Origin: an uncultured Vampirovibrio sp.
GTDB lineage: Bacteria; Cyanobacteriota; Vampirovibrionia; Gastranaerophilales; Gastranaerophilaceae
Assembly (NCBI GenBank): GCA_910577515.1
Contig: CAJTLW010000006.1
Span: forward strand, 62,001-126,000
Length of the DNA: 64,000 bases
Direction: 5' to 3'
The notes beneath the pieces are model-generated. The model saw only the letters and a program-made list of their open reading frames with translations, ran no database searches and was not told the DNA's origin. The position numbers and the translations under genes are program-made. Positions 16,279-24,905 of this stretch are shown here, piece by piece (the stretch's first letter is position 1; the number at the start of each line of letters is the position of its first letter).

Positions 16279-17164
16279 AATTGCAATAACAACAGGTGAT
16301 ATTAAAGGCATTGGCGAAGAAATTACAATCAAAGCTTTAAATGCCTTAAATTTGCCTGAAAATAAAGTTTTAATAATAGGGAAAAACCTGAACAATATCT
16401 TAAATAAATCTTATGAAACAATTGAAGTTGACCCTTCAGACAACGGAAAATTTTGTTTCACCACCTTAAAAATTGCTTCATCTCTTGCAAATGAAGGTAA
16501 AATCAAGGCCATAGTCACAGCACCAGTTTCAAAAGAGACACTTTTTAAATCAGGATATAAATATTCAGGCCAAACAGAAATTTTGCAGGAATTTTTAGGG
16601 GATAAAAACTCTAAAGCAGAGATGATGTTTATTTCAAACGATTTAAGAGTTCTACTTTTAACCCGCCACCTAGCGCTTAAAGACATAAAACTAACCAAGG
16701 ATTTAATTATAGAAAAAGTTTTAAGGACAAATAAATTTTTAATTGAAAAATGCAATATTAAAAAACCGAAATTTGCCCTTTGCGCCTTAAACCCTCATGC
16801 TGGCGAAAACGGCATTTTAGGCAAAGAAGAGATTGATATAATGAACCCTGCAGTCGATTACCTTAAAAGCCTCGGCATAGATATCACCCCGCCATTAAGT
16901 GCAGACGGGCTTTTTGCGCATGTCGGGGAAAAATATTTAAACAACCAAAAACAAGACTATGATTGTATTTTAGCAGCATATCACGACCAGGGGCTTTGCC
17001 CTGTTAAAGCTTTATGCTTTAAAAAAGTTGTAAATACAACAATAGGTTTGAAAGTAATAAGAACATCCCCCTCTTCAGGCACAGCCTATGATATTGCAGG
17101 AAAAAACATTGCAGACCCCTCAGGTATGATTGAAGCTGTAAAATTAGCCGTAAAATTGTCTTAA
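16271..17164 (+). CDS. PdxA-family 4-phospho-threonate/erythronate dehydrogenase
   Basis: 297 residues, somewhat shorter than E. coli PdxA. The ATG at 16271 overlaps the kinase stop (ATGAATAA) and begins MNKIAITTGDIKGIGEEI, the family N-terminus. Metal ligands are visible in ALNPHAGE and YHDQGLCPV; the C-terminus has GTAYDIAGKNIADPSGM. The usual DHGT before TAxDIAG reads PSSGT here. Linked to a DUF1537 kinase it is most likely the PdxA2-type enzyme of threonate/erythronate catabolism rather than the pyridoxal-phosphate biosynthetic PdxA, though the latter is not excluded since no other pdx gene is visible. Confidence 0.85.
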   Translation: MNKIAITTGDIKGIGEEITIKALNALNLPENKVLIIGKNLNNILNKSYETIEVDPSDNGKFCFTTLKIASSLANEGKIKAIVTAPVSKETLFKSGYKYSGQTEILQEFLGDKNSKAEMMFISNDLRVLLLTRHLALKDIKLTKDLIIEKVLRTNKFLIEKCNIKKPKFALCALNPHAGENGILGKEEIDIMNPAVDYLKSLGIDITPPLSADGLFAHVGEKYLNNQKQDYDCILAAYHDQGLCPVKALCFKKVVNTTIGLKVIRTSPSSGTAYDIAGKNIADPSGMIEAVKLAVKLS

Positions 17165-17232
17165 CTATCCACCTGAATATTGATTTAAGGGGCGATTTTT
17201 TTCTTATGGCTTAAGAATAAAATATTTTCATT

Positions 17233-18705
17233 ATGGCAAACAATTTTTTTAACGAATTTCAAAACGGAAACTGCAACAGCACAGATGCAATCGCAGGCGG
17301 CTGCTCAATTGACCCTTCAACTTATGCACTTGAAGAATTATTATTAAATGAAATAAAGCAAATTGCATTTTATGTAACCAAACTTTCAGAATTTAACTTA
17401 AAAAATGACGACATTATGCAAAAAACAATAAAAGCATTGTCTGTCATCCTTATAAATACTGCTTTTCGGCTTGAAGATTATATAAAACTTTTATATGAAA
17501 TCGAAGCTAGTAAACTTGAGGTTAAAGAAAAATATTTAAAAACCGCAAAAGAAAAAAGTATAAAGTATGAGCTTGTTGAAAACGCAATAAAGTTACCTGA
17601 AAACCCAACGCTCACAAACCTTTTAAGATTGGGAGAGACTCTTGTTGCTGAAAAAAGGAAAGGCTATGAACCAAAAAAGCTTGATTTAATTGAGCTTATA
17701 GCATTTTTCGCAAGAACAACAAGTATTAATTTAGAAAAACTTTCACACCTTGGATATCAAAACCCTGAGTGGAACTTTCAGGTTTTAAAATTTTTAAATT
17801 TAATTAATATTACATCCAAAAAAACCGAAAAATTAAAACAAAATATTTGCGATTTTTCACAAATTTCTTTTGAAATATGGCAAAAATTAATGGAAATCCT
17901 TGAAAAAACCTATGGCAAAAGGATTGAAACCGACATAAATTTTGAAATAAAGGAAGGAAAATCCATCCTTGTTTCAGGCTCTGATTTGGATGAACTTGAT
18001 AAACTGCTTCAAGCACTTGAAGGGCAGGATATAAATGTATACACAAATTCAAGTCTTTTTAACGCTTTCAGCTACCCGCATTTTTCAAAATATAAAAACC
18101 TGATAGGCCACTTTGGGGGAGAAAATGCAGAAATTGATTTTACAAATTTTAAAGGCCCTGTTTTTGCAACCCAAAATTTCCTTCAAAGGGTAGACAATCT
18201 CCGCCACGGAACAATTTATACAACAAAAATAATTGCTCCTGAAAAAATGGTAAGAATTAAAGATAATAATTTCACTTCATTAATTGAAAACGCCTTAAAA
18301 TCAAAAGGTTTTACCAAAGAAGACATTACAAAACCTGAAAAAATTACTTTAAAATACAACCTTAAAGACATTAATGAGATTATCAAAAAAGCCAATGGTA
18401 AAGATATTACAATCATTGTAGGTTCTTATAAAAAATCTGAAATTACCAAAAAATTTGAAAACGGTTTATTAATCGAACTTGATTCACCTGTTGAAATACA
18501 GCTTTTAATTTACATTTTAAAAGAAACAAATTGCAAAAATATAAATCTTGTAATCACACACTGCTCGCCAAACACAGTTAATATTCTTTTAAGCACGCTC
18601 TTTAGCGACCCTGAAAAACTTTATTTTGCAAAATGTCCTAATTCAATAATTAATCCGCACATAATAAACGCACTGACAGAACATTTTGGGGTAGAAATTT
18701 TATAA
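17233..18705 (+). CDS. Hybrid-cluster-protein (Hcp) relative lacking cluster ligands
   Basis: 490 residues. Much of the protein follows the prismane/Hcp fold: AFSYPHFSKYKNLIGHFGG (about 275-293) matches the Hcp stretch around AYPxLKKYxHLxGNYGG; GPVFATQNFLQ (about 306-316) matches GPIxMTTNCIQ; IYTTKIIAP matches IFTTGxVG; and the end (INPHIINALTEHFGVEIL) matches the Hcp C-terminus. Yet the residues holding the metal clusters are gone: the N-terminal CxxC cluster is replaced by an unrelated NGNCNSTDAIAGGCS, the cluster Cys of TTNC is Phe, and the His of the THGEM region is Asn. It should not reduce hydroxylamine or nitric oxide in the known way. Possibly a structural or regulatory pseudoenzyme. 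Stand-alone gene. Confidence 0.65.
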   Translation: MANNFFNEFQNGNCNSTDAIAGGCSIDPSTYALEELLLNEIKQIAFYVTKLSEFNLKNDDIMQKTIKALSVILINTAFRLEDYIKLLYEIEASKLEVKEKYLKTAKEKSIKYELVENAIKLPENPTLTNLLRLGETLVAEKRKGYEPKKLDLIELIAFFARTTSINLEKLSHLGYQNPEWNFQVLKFLNLINITSKKTEKLKQNICDFSQISFEIWQKLMEILEKTYGKRIETDINFEIKEGKSILVSGSDLDELDKLLQALEGQDINVYTNSSLFNAFSYPHFSKYKNLIGHFGGENAEIDFTNFKGPVFATQNFLQRVDNLRHGTIYTTKIIAPEKMVRIKDNNFTSLIENALKSKGFTKEDITKPEKITLKYNLKDINEIIKKANGKDITIIVGSYKKSEITKKFENGLLIELDSPVEIQLLIYILKETNCKNINLVITHCSPNTVNILLSTLFSDPEKLYFAKCPNSIINPHIINALTEHFGVEIL

Positions 18706-18720
18706 AAAAGGGCGTAAAAG

Positions 18721-18939
18721 CTAATTTTCTTTTTTCTTTACAATTTGTAACTCATATCCAAGAAAATCCAAAATTTCCTGAACTGTTTCAAACCTTATTC
18801 TTTTTCTTGAAAAAAGCACGGAAAGACCGCTTGAAGCAGGCATTTTATGCCCTGCATTATTCATTTTTAAGATAAGCTTTCTCATTGAAAGACCGCATCT
18901 TAAAAGAATTATTTGTATTTCCTGCTTGATATTTAACAT
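18721..18939 (-). CDS. Small XRE-like DNA-binding protein
   Basis: 72 residues from the ATG at 18939; a TTG 12 codons upstream is an alternative, but an ATG within a typical N-terminus (MLNIKQEIQIILLRCGLSM) is preferred. LSMRKLILKMNNAGHKMPASSGLS is a helix-turn-helix-like region and the end LDFLGYELQIVKKK closely matches that of the regulator at 13671-13916. The region upstream, shared with the prepilin gene, carries spaced TTGCTA/TAGCAA sites (18988-19028), so it may repress itself and perhaps the prepilin gene (inference). Confidence 0.65.
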   Translation of the reverse strand: MLNIKQEIQIILLRCGLSMRKLILKMNNAGHKMPASSGLSVLFSRKRIRFETVQEILDFLGYELQIVKKKEN

Positions 18940-18987
18940 CGTAACAATGCTACCTTTATTTATATCAATTGACAATTTAATAAAATT

Positions 18988-19028
18988 TTGCTATTCATGT
19001 TTTATTATTGCTAATTAATAAGTAGCAA
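18988..19028. promoter_or_regulatory. Operator candidate (TTGCTA repeats)
   Basis: TTGCTA occurs at 18988-18993 and, 20 bp further, at 19008-19013; the second forms an inverted repeat with TAGCAA (19023-19028) across nine bases. The spacing equals that of the twin operators at 13929-13966. The sites lie between the small regulator and the ribosome site of the prepilin gene (AAGGAG 19034-19039). Confidence 0.45.
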
Positions 19029-19045
19029 ATATTAAGGAGATGAAT

Positions 19046-21685
19046 ATGCAATTAAAAAATTATAATTTTAAAGCCGCCGCCTGTATATTGCCCAACAGGA
19101 TAACCTCCTGTCATTGCAAACACATCCGGAAAAACGATGGTGCAGTAATTCGCCACATTCTGTCATTGCGAGGGACCGAAGGGAGCGAAGCAATCCGGAA
19201 GAAAAATAAATGCAACTGGATTGCCACAGTCACTTCGTTCCTTCGCAATGACATTCATATTCCTGCCTTTTCACTCGTTGAAATGCTTATGGCACTGCTT
19301 GTGGCATCATTGCTGCTTGCAGCCCTTGCCCCTGTCATGACTAAAAGATTATCGGGTGAAAACATTATGGTAGGAGCAGTATCAAAAAATAACGGAAACG
19401 AAACCCATGGGGTTGAAATTATTGAATATGACACAATAAATGATTCTGATAAAAATTTTACTAAAAAAAGTTTTACAGTACCTCAGGGAGTTCATACTTT
19501 AAGTTTAATTATTCAAGCAGGCGGTGGAGGCGGAGCGGGAGCAACATCAGGATATACAAAATACAATCAGGTATTTGATACATCAACAAAAGCTTCTGAT
19601 TCAATTGTAATAGAAGGTGATTTAGTGGGTATTAAAAATGTAAGGGTGGATTTAACAGGTGGCGGCGGGGGCGGAGGAGGTGCCGTTGCTACTGTTATAG
19701 ATTGTAAAGAACCAAACAAACATAAGTATATTAATCCGACACAGGGAAATGGAAACCAACAGTGTGTTAATAAATTCAATGTAGGGGATGCAAACGGCCC
19801 TGCTATTGCAAGCGGAGCAAGAAAATGTACACAAGGTGTGGATACTCCAGAATGCAGGGAGTGTGGCGACAGCACAAAAGCAATTTATGGAAAATGCTAT
19901 TTTGTCGGAAATTACACAGATTGCAGCGAAGACCCTGCAGGCGGCTGGACAGGATGCAACAGAACAGGGCTTCAAAAGCCTATAGGTAAAACTTCCTGTG
20001 CAAATTATACAGGAGCCGGGCTTGCAAAGGGTAAATGGAGAATGCCCAAGGTTGCAGATGTTTCAAAATATAAAACATATATAAAACAGCTCAACTTTGG
20101 GCAAGGAGCAAACGGGCTTCAAGTATGTCAATTTGAAACAGAAGCAGCCTCGACAAATAAAATAGCATTGTGTACAGGTAATTCTCAAAAATGTTATGGG
20201 GTACCCCAAAACGATTGCGATATCCATGGCGTTCATTTGGATGAAGCAACAGGTGGCGTGTTTTATGGAACTGGCAGCGTTAATTCAGGTTGTAGCGCAG
20301 ATTACTTAGGTTGCATAGAAAATGTTCAATCTGCCCGTTGCCTCACCACAGATAATGGTGCCTTCACCTTTGCTTACAAAACAGGCGGAGGCGGAGGAGC
20401 AGGCGCAAGAGTATATAACTACACTCTCCCTGAAACATACAATGGGAAAAAATTATTTGAAAAAGGAAACAGGATAAATATACAAAGGGGCGAAGCTGGT
20501 GCAGGAGGTGAAGCTGGTGTAAACGGAAGTGCAGGAACCCCAAGCTGCTTACAGGTACAGGATAGCGAAGGAAACGGTATATTCTTTTTCTGTGCAATGG
20601 GAGGAAACTTTGGTAAAGCAGCAACAACATCAGCCTGTGGCACAGCAGGCGGTACCAATGCAACTTGTGCAATAGGAACAAATTCTACAGATTATACTGC
20701 CGTAAATTGTTCAAACTATGGAACAGTGGTTTCAAAAGGTGGAAGCAATGGAGTTTCAAAAACCGTTTCATACAATGAAACAGTAAACGGGGGAAATGGT
20801 GCAGCTTCAACATATAATACAAGCCTTGCAGGGGGAAGCGGAGGAAGCGGAATAGCAACATCTACTGCAACACAAAATTCAATAAACGGTAAATCTCCTT
20901 CAGTATCAGGAACAAACTATCCTTATGGTGCAGGAGGCGGAGGAGGAAGTGCAGGAAGAGGTGCAAATTCATCAGCTGTTTTAACAGGTAAAGGCGGAGG
21001 TGGATATATAGGATATGCAAAATTAACTTATGATGTTGAAAGAACAGGTGCTTCAGGGGGCGGTGGAGGTGGTGGTTCTATGGCAGCCATTGCATCGCTT
21101 GAAGTAGATGCAGGCAAAAGTTATGAAGTAATTGCAGGAAAAGGTGGTAAAGGTGGAAATGTAAATGCTGATGGGGAAGACGGGTATAAAAGCAGCTTTA
21201 AATATTCAAGTTCAAAGGTTATAGAAGCAAACCCGGGGCTTGGAGGAAAAACAGGTACCCATACAGATGTATATTCAATAGGAGGGCTTGCAGGAAACGG
21301 AGGAAATAAGGTAAACCCCGGAGTTGGTTTTGGAATAACAATAAAAGAAGGGTTAAAAGGAACTAACGGATACAACTACGATAGTACAAAAACTAAAAAG
21401 AGTATGGGAGGTAATGGTGGTAAATCGGGAATTGGAACTGATGGCGGCTGTGGAGGGTTAAGTTCATATTATGAAACAAGCTCTTTTGTATCAAATACTG
21501 ACAAAAATGAATGTAAAATTACCAATATTAATGCAGAATCCGGTCTTTATCTTTTAAATACATTGTATATGGGGACAGACTATGGAAGAGCAGGCTCAGG
21601 CGGAGGAGGCGGAGGCTTTGAAAGTTTCTCCCTCTATGGCGTAGGCGGAAATGGAGGAAATGGATATGTATTCATTAAATGGTAA
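19046..21685 (+). CDS. Giant glycine-rich prepilin-like secreted protein with invaded leader
   Basis: 879 residues from the ATG at 19046, which has AAGGAG six bases before it. A type IV prepilin N-methylation site, PA-FSLVEMLMALLVASLLL, starts at about residue 74 with the conserved Glu at +5; alanine replaces glycine at -1. The leader is about 74 residues because a 93-bp palindromic repeat (19161-19253) and flanking repeat-like sequence lie in frame inside it: MQLKNYNFKA would otherwise run straight into AFSLVEML. After the helix come about 800 residues rich in glycine runs (GGGGG, GAGG, GGNGG) with an inserted cysteine-rich section (about 230-430) resembling extracellular adhesive or lectin-like modules. 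It is probably a surface pseudopilin/adhesin. A strong terminator follows. The function is unknown. Confidence 0.75.
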   Translation: MQLKNYNFKAAACILPNRITSCHCKHIRKNDGAVIRHILSLRGTEGSEAIRKKNKCNWIATVTSFLRNDIHIPAFSLVEMLMALLVASLLLAALAPVMTKRLSGENIMVGAVSKNNGNETHGVEIIEYDTINDSDKNFTKKSFTVPQGVHTLSLIIQAGGGGGAGATSGYTKYNQVFDTSTKASDSIVIEGDLVGIKNVRVDLTGGGGGGGGAVATVIDCKEPNKHKYINPTQGNGNQQCVNKFNVGDANGPAIASGARKCTQGVDTPECRECGDSTKAIYGKCYFVGNYTDCSEDPAGGWTGCNRTGLQKPIGKTSCANYTGAGLAKGKWRMPKVADVSKYKTYIKQLNFGQGANGLQVCQFETEAASTNKIALCTGNSQKCYGVPQNDCDIHGVHLDEATGGVFYGTGSVNSGCSADYLGCIENVQSARCLTTDNGAFTFAYKTGGGGGAGARVYNYTLPETYNGKKLFEKGNRINIQRGEAGAGGEAGVNGSAGTPSCLQVQDSEGNGIFFFCAMGGNFGKAATTSACGTAGGTNATCAIGTNSTDYTAVNCSNYGTVVSKGGSNGVSKTVSYNETVNGGNGAASTYNTSLAGGSGGSGIATSTATQNSINGKSPSVSGTNYPYGAGGGGGSAGRGANSSAVLTGKGGGGYIGYAKLTYDVERTGASGGGGGGGSMAAIASLEVDAGKSYEVIAGKGGKGGNVNADGEDGYKSSFKYSSSKVIEANPGLGGKTGTHTDVYSIGGLAGNGGNKVNPGVGFGITIKEGLKGTNGYNYDSTKTKKSMGGNGGKSGIGTDGGCGGLSSYYETSSFVSNTDKNECKITNINAESGLYLLNTLYMGTDYGRAGSGGGGGGFESFSLYGVGGNGGNGYVFIKW
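19109..19131 (+). repeat. Fragment of the TGTCATTGC palindromic repeat
   Basis: TGTCATTGC followed by AATCCGG-like sequence (CACATCCGG) resembles the left end of the full copy at 19161. It lies within the prepilin leader and is probably a decayed or partial copy. Confidence 0.45.
19161..19253 (+). repeat. 93-bp palindromic repeat inside the prepilin gene
   Basis: Starts TGTCATTGCGAG (19161-19172) and ends CGCAATGACA (to 19253), with internal GCAATCCGG (about 19189) opposite TGGATTGCC (about 19217). This is the widespread bacterial type of repeat with TGTCATTGCGAG ends. Its length is 31 codons with no in-frame stop, so translation passes through. A second full copy is at 21788-21884. Confidence 0.9.
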
Positions 21686-21727
21686 ATACTTAAACTTTTA
21701 ATCAAATTTTTAGATGAACAACTTTTC

Positions 21728-21765
21728 AAGGAGTGCTTATTGTAACCTTAGCACTCCTTTTTTTT
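21728..21765 (+). terminator. Intrinsic terminator of the prepilin gene
   Basis: AAGGAGTGCT (21728-21737) pairs with AGCACTCCTT (21750-21759) and is followed by a run of T to 21765. A strong stem and a clean T tail 40 bp after the stop. Confidence 0.9.
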
Positions 21766-21787
21766 ATTGAAATTTAGAATAAAATTC

Positions 21788-21884
21788 TGTCATTGCGAGT
21801 GTATGCAAAGCAATCCAGTAAAAATCATAATTAGTTGATTATGGCTGGATTGCCGCGGTCGTCTAAAACCCCCTCGCAATGACA
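21788..21884. repeat. 97-bp palindromic repeat, intergenic copy
   Basis: Ends TGTCATTGCGAG (21788-21799) and CTCGCAATGACA (21873-21884) are perfect inverted repeats; the interior has GCAATCCAG opposite CTGGATTGC. Same family as 19161-19253. Located after a terminator, the usual neutral site for such elements. Confidence 0.9.
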
Positions 21885-22020
21885 ATACAATGATTTTGGG
21901 AGTTGAAATAGTAATTTTTAGCTTAATTGAAAATACAAAATTTTTCTTTCCTTTAATCCATCTTTATTATAAAATTAAGGAAAATAAAGAAGTGTAGAAA
22001 TTTAAAGAAAGAAAAGAAAA

Positions 22021-24162
22021 ATGGAAAACATGCCAGAATCTAAAAAAATGCAAATTACAATCGGCGGGAAGATTGTAGAAATTGAAACAGGAAAATACGC
22101 ACAAAGTGCTACTTCATCTGTTACCGTAAGATGTGAAGACACAATGCTTTTTATTCACTCAACAGTTAGTAAAGAGCCTCGTGTTGGAATAGATTTTTTC
22201 CCATTATTAATTGATTATGAAGAAAGAATGTCCGCAATAGGAAGAATCCCCGGCGGTTTCACAAGAACTGAAGGAAAATCTTCTGAAAAAGCAATATTGG
22301 TTTCAAGATTAATTGACCGTCCTATCCGTCCTTTATGGCCTAAAGGATATAGAAACGATGTTCAGGTTGTTGTTCAGCTATTCAGCTATGACCAGAAAAA
22401 CCAGCCTGATACACTTGCAATTTTAGGTGCATCAACCGCTTTAATGCTTTCAGGCGCTCCTTTTGAAGGGCCTGTAGGTGCTGTTAGAGTCGGCAGAATT
22501 GACGGCAATTTCGTTGCAAACCCAACCCATCAGGAAGCTCTTGAATCAGATATGGATATCGTTGTAGCAGGTACAATGGAATCTGTTATTATGGTTGAAG
22601 CAGGCTGCAAATTCGTAACAGAAGACGATATAATGGCAGCTGTTGAATTTGCACAAGTTGAAATTAAAAAACAATGCGAAGCACAGATTGAATTTGCAAA
22701 CCGCTGCGGCATTGTAAGAGAAGAATTTGTTAACCCTTACGATACATCTGAACTTGCAGCGATTATTAAAGACAATTGCTACGATATGATTGTTGATGCT
22801 TATCATAACTTTGACCGTGATTACAGAAAAAACAAGCTTGATGAAGCAAAGCAAATCGTAAAAGACAAAGTAACAGCGCTTGATGATACCCATCCTATTA
22901 AAGCTATGATGGAAGAAACAGGTATTGATTTTGTAGCAGAAGAATTTAAAGCTCTTGAAAAGAAAATCATGAGAGCAATGATTGTAAATGAAGGTGTCAG
23001 AGCTGACGGCAGAAAAACTTTTGAAGTACGTCCCATCTGGTGTGAAGTAGGGGTTATCCCAAGAGCGCACGGTAGTGCTGTATTTACAAGAGGCCAAACC
23101 CAAATTTTATCCTGTGCAACTCTTGCAGGCCCTGCTATGGCTCAGGAATTAGACGGCGTTGACCCGCTAACCAAAAAAAGCTATATGCACAAATACATAT
23201 TCCCTGGCTTTTCAGTTGGTGAAGTAAAACCATTAAGAGGTCCGGGCAGACGTGAAATCGGCCACGGCAACCTTGCCGAACGCGCCAATGTTCCGGCTTT
23301 ACCTGATGAAAAAGATTTCCCTTACACAATAAGAGTAACTTCGGATGTACTTGAATCAAACGGTTCAACTTCAATGGGTTCAACTTGTGCAAGCTCTATG
23401 GCTTTGATGAATGCAGGCGTTCCTGTTAAATGTATGATAGGCGGCGTTGCAATGGGTCTTATTAAAGAAGGTGACACAGACGTTGTTTTAACTGATATTC
23501 AAGGTATTGAAGACTTCCTTGGTGATATGGACTTTAAAGTAACAGGTAACGATACAGGAATTACTGCTCTTCAAATGGATATGAAAATTAAAGGCATTTC
23601 AAATGAAACTTTAAGAAGAGCTTTATATCAGGCAAAAGACGGCAGAATTTACATTATGGGCAAAATGAGAGAAGCAATCTCTGAACCTAATAAAGATTTG
23701 TCAGAATTTGCACCAAGATTATATTCTATGACTATTCCAACTGAAGACATCGGAACAGTAATCGGGCCTGGCGGCAAAATGATTAGAAGCATCATTGATG
23801 CCTCAGGTGCTGAAATTGACATTAAAGATGACGGTACAGTTACAATCACATCAAATGATAAAGAAGGCGCAGATATTGCAATCAAAATGATTAAAGATTT
23901 AACCTTCAAGGCAGAGCCGGGGCAAGTTTATAAAGGTAAAGTCGTTAGAATTATCCCGATTGGTGCATTTGTTGAATTAGCTCCAGGAAAAGACGGTATG
24001 GTGCATATTTCACAAGTATGCAACGAAAGAATTGACACCGTTGAATCCCGCTTAAATATAGGCGACAATGTTATCGTTAAAGTTGTAAAAATTGACGACA
24101 AAGGAAGAGTAAACCTTACAATTAAAGGAGTAAGCGATGAAGAAAAATGCCGCTTTAACTAA
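22021..24162 (+). CDS. pnp: Polyribonucleotide nucleotidyltransferase (PNPase)
   Basis: 713 residues, full length. Two RNase PH-like domains (about 12-235 and 325-560) around a helical linker; the second has the phosphorolytic site (GGVAMGLIKEGD and LTDIQGIEDFLGDMDFKVTG). A KH domain (TVIGPGGKMIRSI, about 580) and an S1 domain (GKVVRIIPIGAFVELAPGKDG, about 640-705) follow. It degrades mRNA 3' to 5' with phosphate and can add tails. Alanine-rich degradosome tails are absent. The last 26 bp overlap the start of a lipoprotein gene. Confidence 0.97.
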   Translation: MENMPESKKMQITIGGKIVEIETGKYAQSATSSVTVRCEDTMLFIHSTVSKEPRVGIDFFPLLIDYEERMSAIGRIPGGFTRTEGKSSEKAILVSRLIDRPIRPLWPKGYRNDVQVVVQLFSYDQKNQPDTLAILGASTALMLSGAPFEGPVGAVRVGRIDGNFVANPTHQEALESDMDIVVAGTMESVIMVEAGCKFVTEDDIMAAVEFAQVEIKKQCEAQIEFANRCGIVREEFVNPYDTSELAAIIKDNCYDMIVDAYHNFDRDYRKNKLDEAKQIVKDKVTALDDTHPIKAMMEETGIDFVAEEFKALEKKIMRAMIVNEGVRADGRKTFEVRPIWCEVGVIPRAHGSAVFTRGQTQILSCATLAGPAMAQELDGVDPLTKKSYMHKYIFPGFSVGEVKPLRGPGRREIGHGNLAERANVPALPDEKDFPYTIRVTSDVLESNGSTSMGSTCASSMALMNAGVPVKCMIGGVAMGLIKEGDTDVVLTDIQGIEDFLGDMDFKVTGNDTGITALQMDMKIKGISNETLRRALYQAKDGRIYIMGKMREAISEPNKDLSEFAPRLYSMTIPTEDIGTVIGPGGKMIRSIIDASGAEIDIKDDGTVTITSNDKEGADIAIKMIKDLTFKAEPGQVYKGKVVRIIPIGAFVELAPGKDGMVHISQVCNERIDTVESRLNIGDNVIVKVVKIDDKGRVNLTIKGVSDEEKCRFN

Positions 24163-24865
24163 AAATTCAATCAAAAACCTGTTTTTAACAATGGTTTTAG
24201 GAGGCGCCATGGTTCTTTTATCAGGCTGCACCTCTTTAAGCTACGTTGGGGATGATTTTGATGCTAAAAAAAGCGCATCGCTCCAAACAAGTGAACTCTT
24301 CACTTTTTCAACATATACAAAAACATCAGATGAAGAAAACATTAATATGAAGTTAGGGGTTGCAAAAACCCCTCTTCCTGATGCACTTGTAGTTTATATA
24401 AATATTAAAAATAATTCTACAGCATCTGATTATGTTTTCTATCTGAAAGATTTTGTAATTAAAGCAGGGAACGAAACCCTAAAACCTATTCCGCCTTCAA
24501 GCTATTTGAATGCTTATCAAAGCTATGAAACAGGAACATATAACGGCTTATCAAACATTGCACCTACTTTAGGCGCTTTTGCAGATATTCAAAATGCTTA
24601 TCAAAATGTTAACAATATGGTAAATGCAGCTTCTAATCAAAACACTGTAAACAATGCTGCAACAAGCCAAATAGGCTCTATTGCAAAAGGCATATCATCT
24701 CACACAATATCTTCTGCAGGTGTCATCAAAACAGGAAGCTCTGATTTCTTTTATATCTTCTTAAAAGACCCGGGGTATTTGCCTATTGATATTACCTACA
24801 AAGATTTAAATTATTCCTTTGGCAATGCTAAGGAAGCTGCAAAAGAAGCCAAGGAAAACAAATAA
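24137..24865 (+). CDS. Lipoprotein of unknown function
   Basis: 242 residues. A long N-terminal signal (basic to about residue 13, then hydrophobic) ends in a lipobox LLSGC, so the mature protein starts at Cys32 or nearby and is lipid-anchored. The rest is a likely beta-rich domain (LVVYINIKNNSTASDYVFYL) with Asn/Ala-rich middle and Lys/Glu-rich tail. AAAGGAG seven bases before the ATG supports this start although it lies within the end of pnp. Followed by TadE-like and TadG-like genes; it could be an accessory lipoprotein of that secretion system (inference). Confidence 0.7.
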   Translation: MKKNAALTKNSIKNLFLTMVLGGAMVLLSGCTSLSYVGDDFDAKKSASLQTSELFTFSTYTKTSDEENINMKLGVAKTPLPDALVVYINIKNNSTASDYVFYLKDFVIKAGNETLKPIPPSSYLNAYQSYETGTYNGLSNIAPTLGAFADIQNAYQNVNNMVNAASNQNTVNNAATSQIGSIAKGISSHTISSAGVIKTGSSDFFYIFLKDPGYLPIDITYKDLNYSFGNAKEAAKEAKENK

Positions 24866-24905
24866 AGTTTTATAAAACTTAAAATATAAACTTAAGGGGC
24901 AAACC

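Larger units (their letters stand above)
21686..22020. other. 335-bp intergenic stretch before pnp
   Basis: It contains the terminator of the prepilin gene (21728-21765), a full palindromic repeat (21788-21884) and an AT-rich leader of pnp. No gene seen. Confidence 0.7.

Noticed and set aside
19567..21375. Several antisense and out-of-frame open frames in the glycine-rich gene
   Set aside because: Glycine-codon runs give proline- or leucine-rich frames by composition alone.
19400..21680. CRISPR-like DNA repeats
   Set aside because: The repetitive DNA encodes glycine runs in frame; there is no constant repeat-spacer period.
22546..23103. 185-codon frame on the minus strand within pnp
   Set aside because: Shadow of a conserved gene; Phe/Cys/Asn-rich composition typical of antisense reading of this codon usage.
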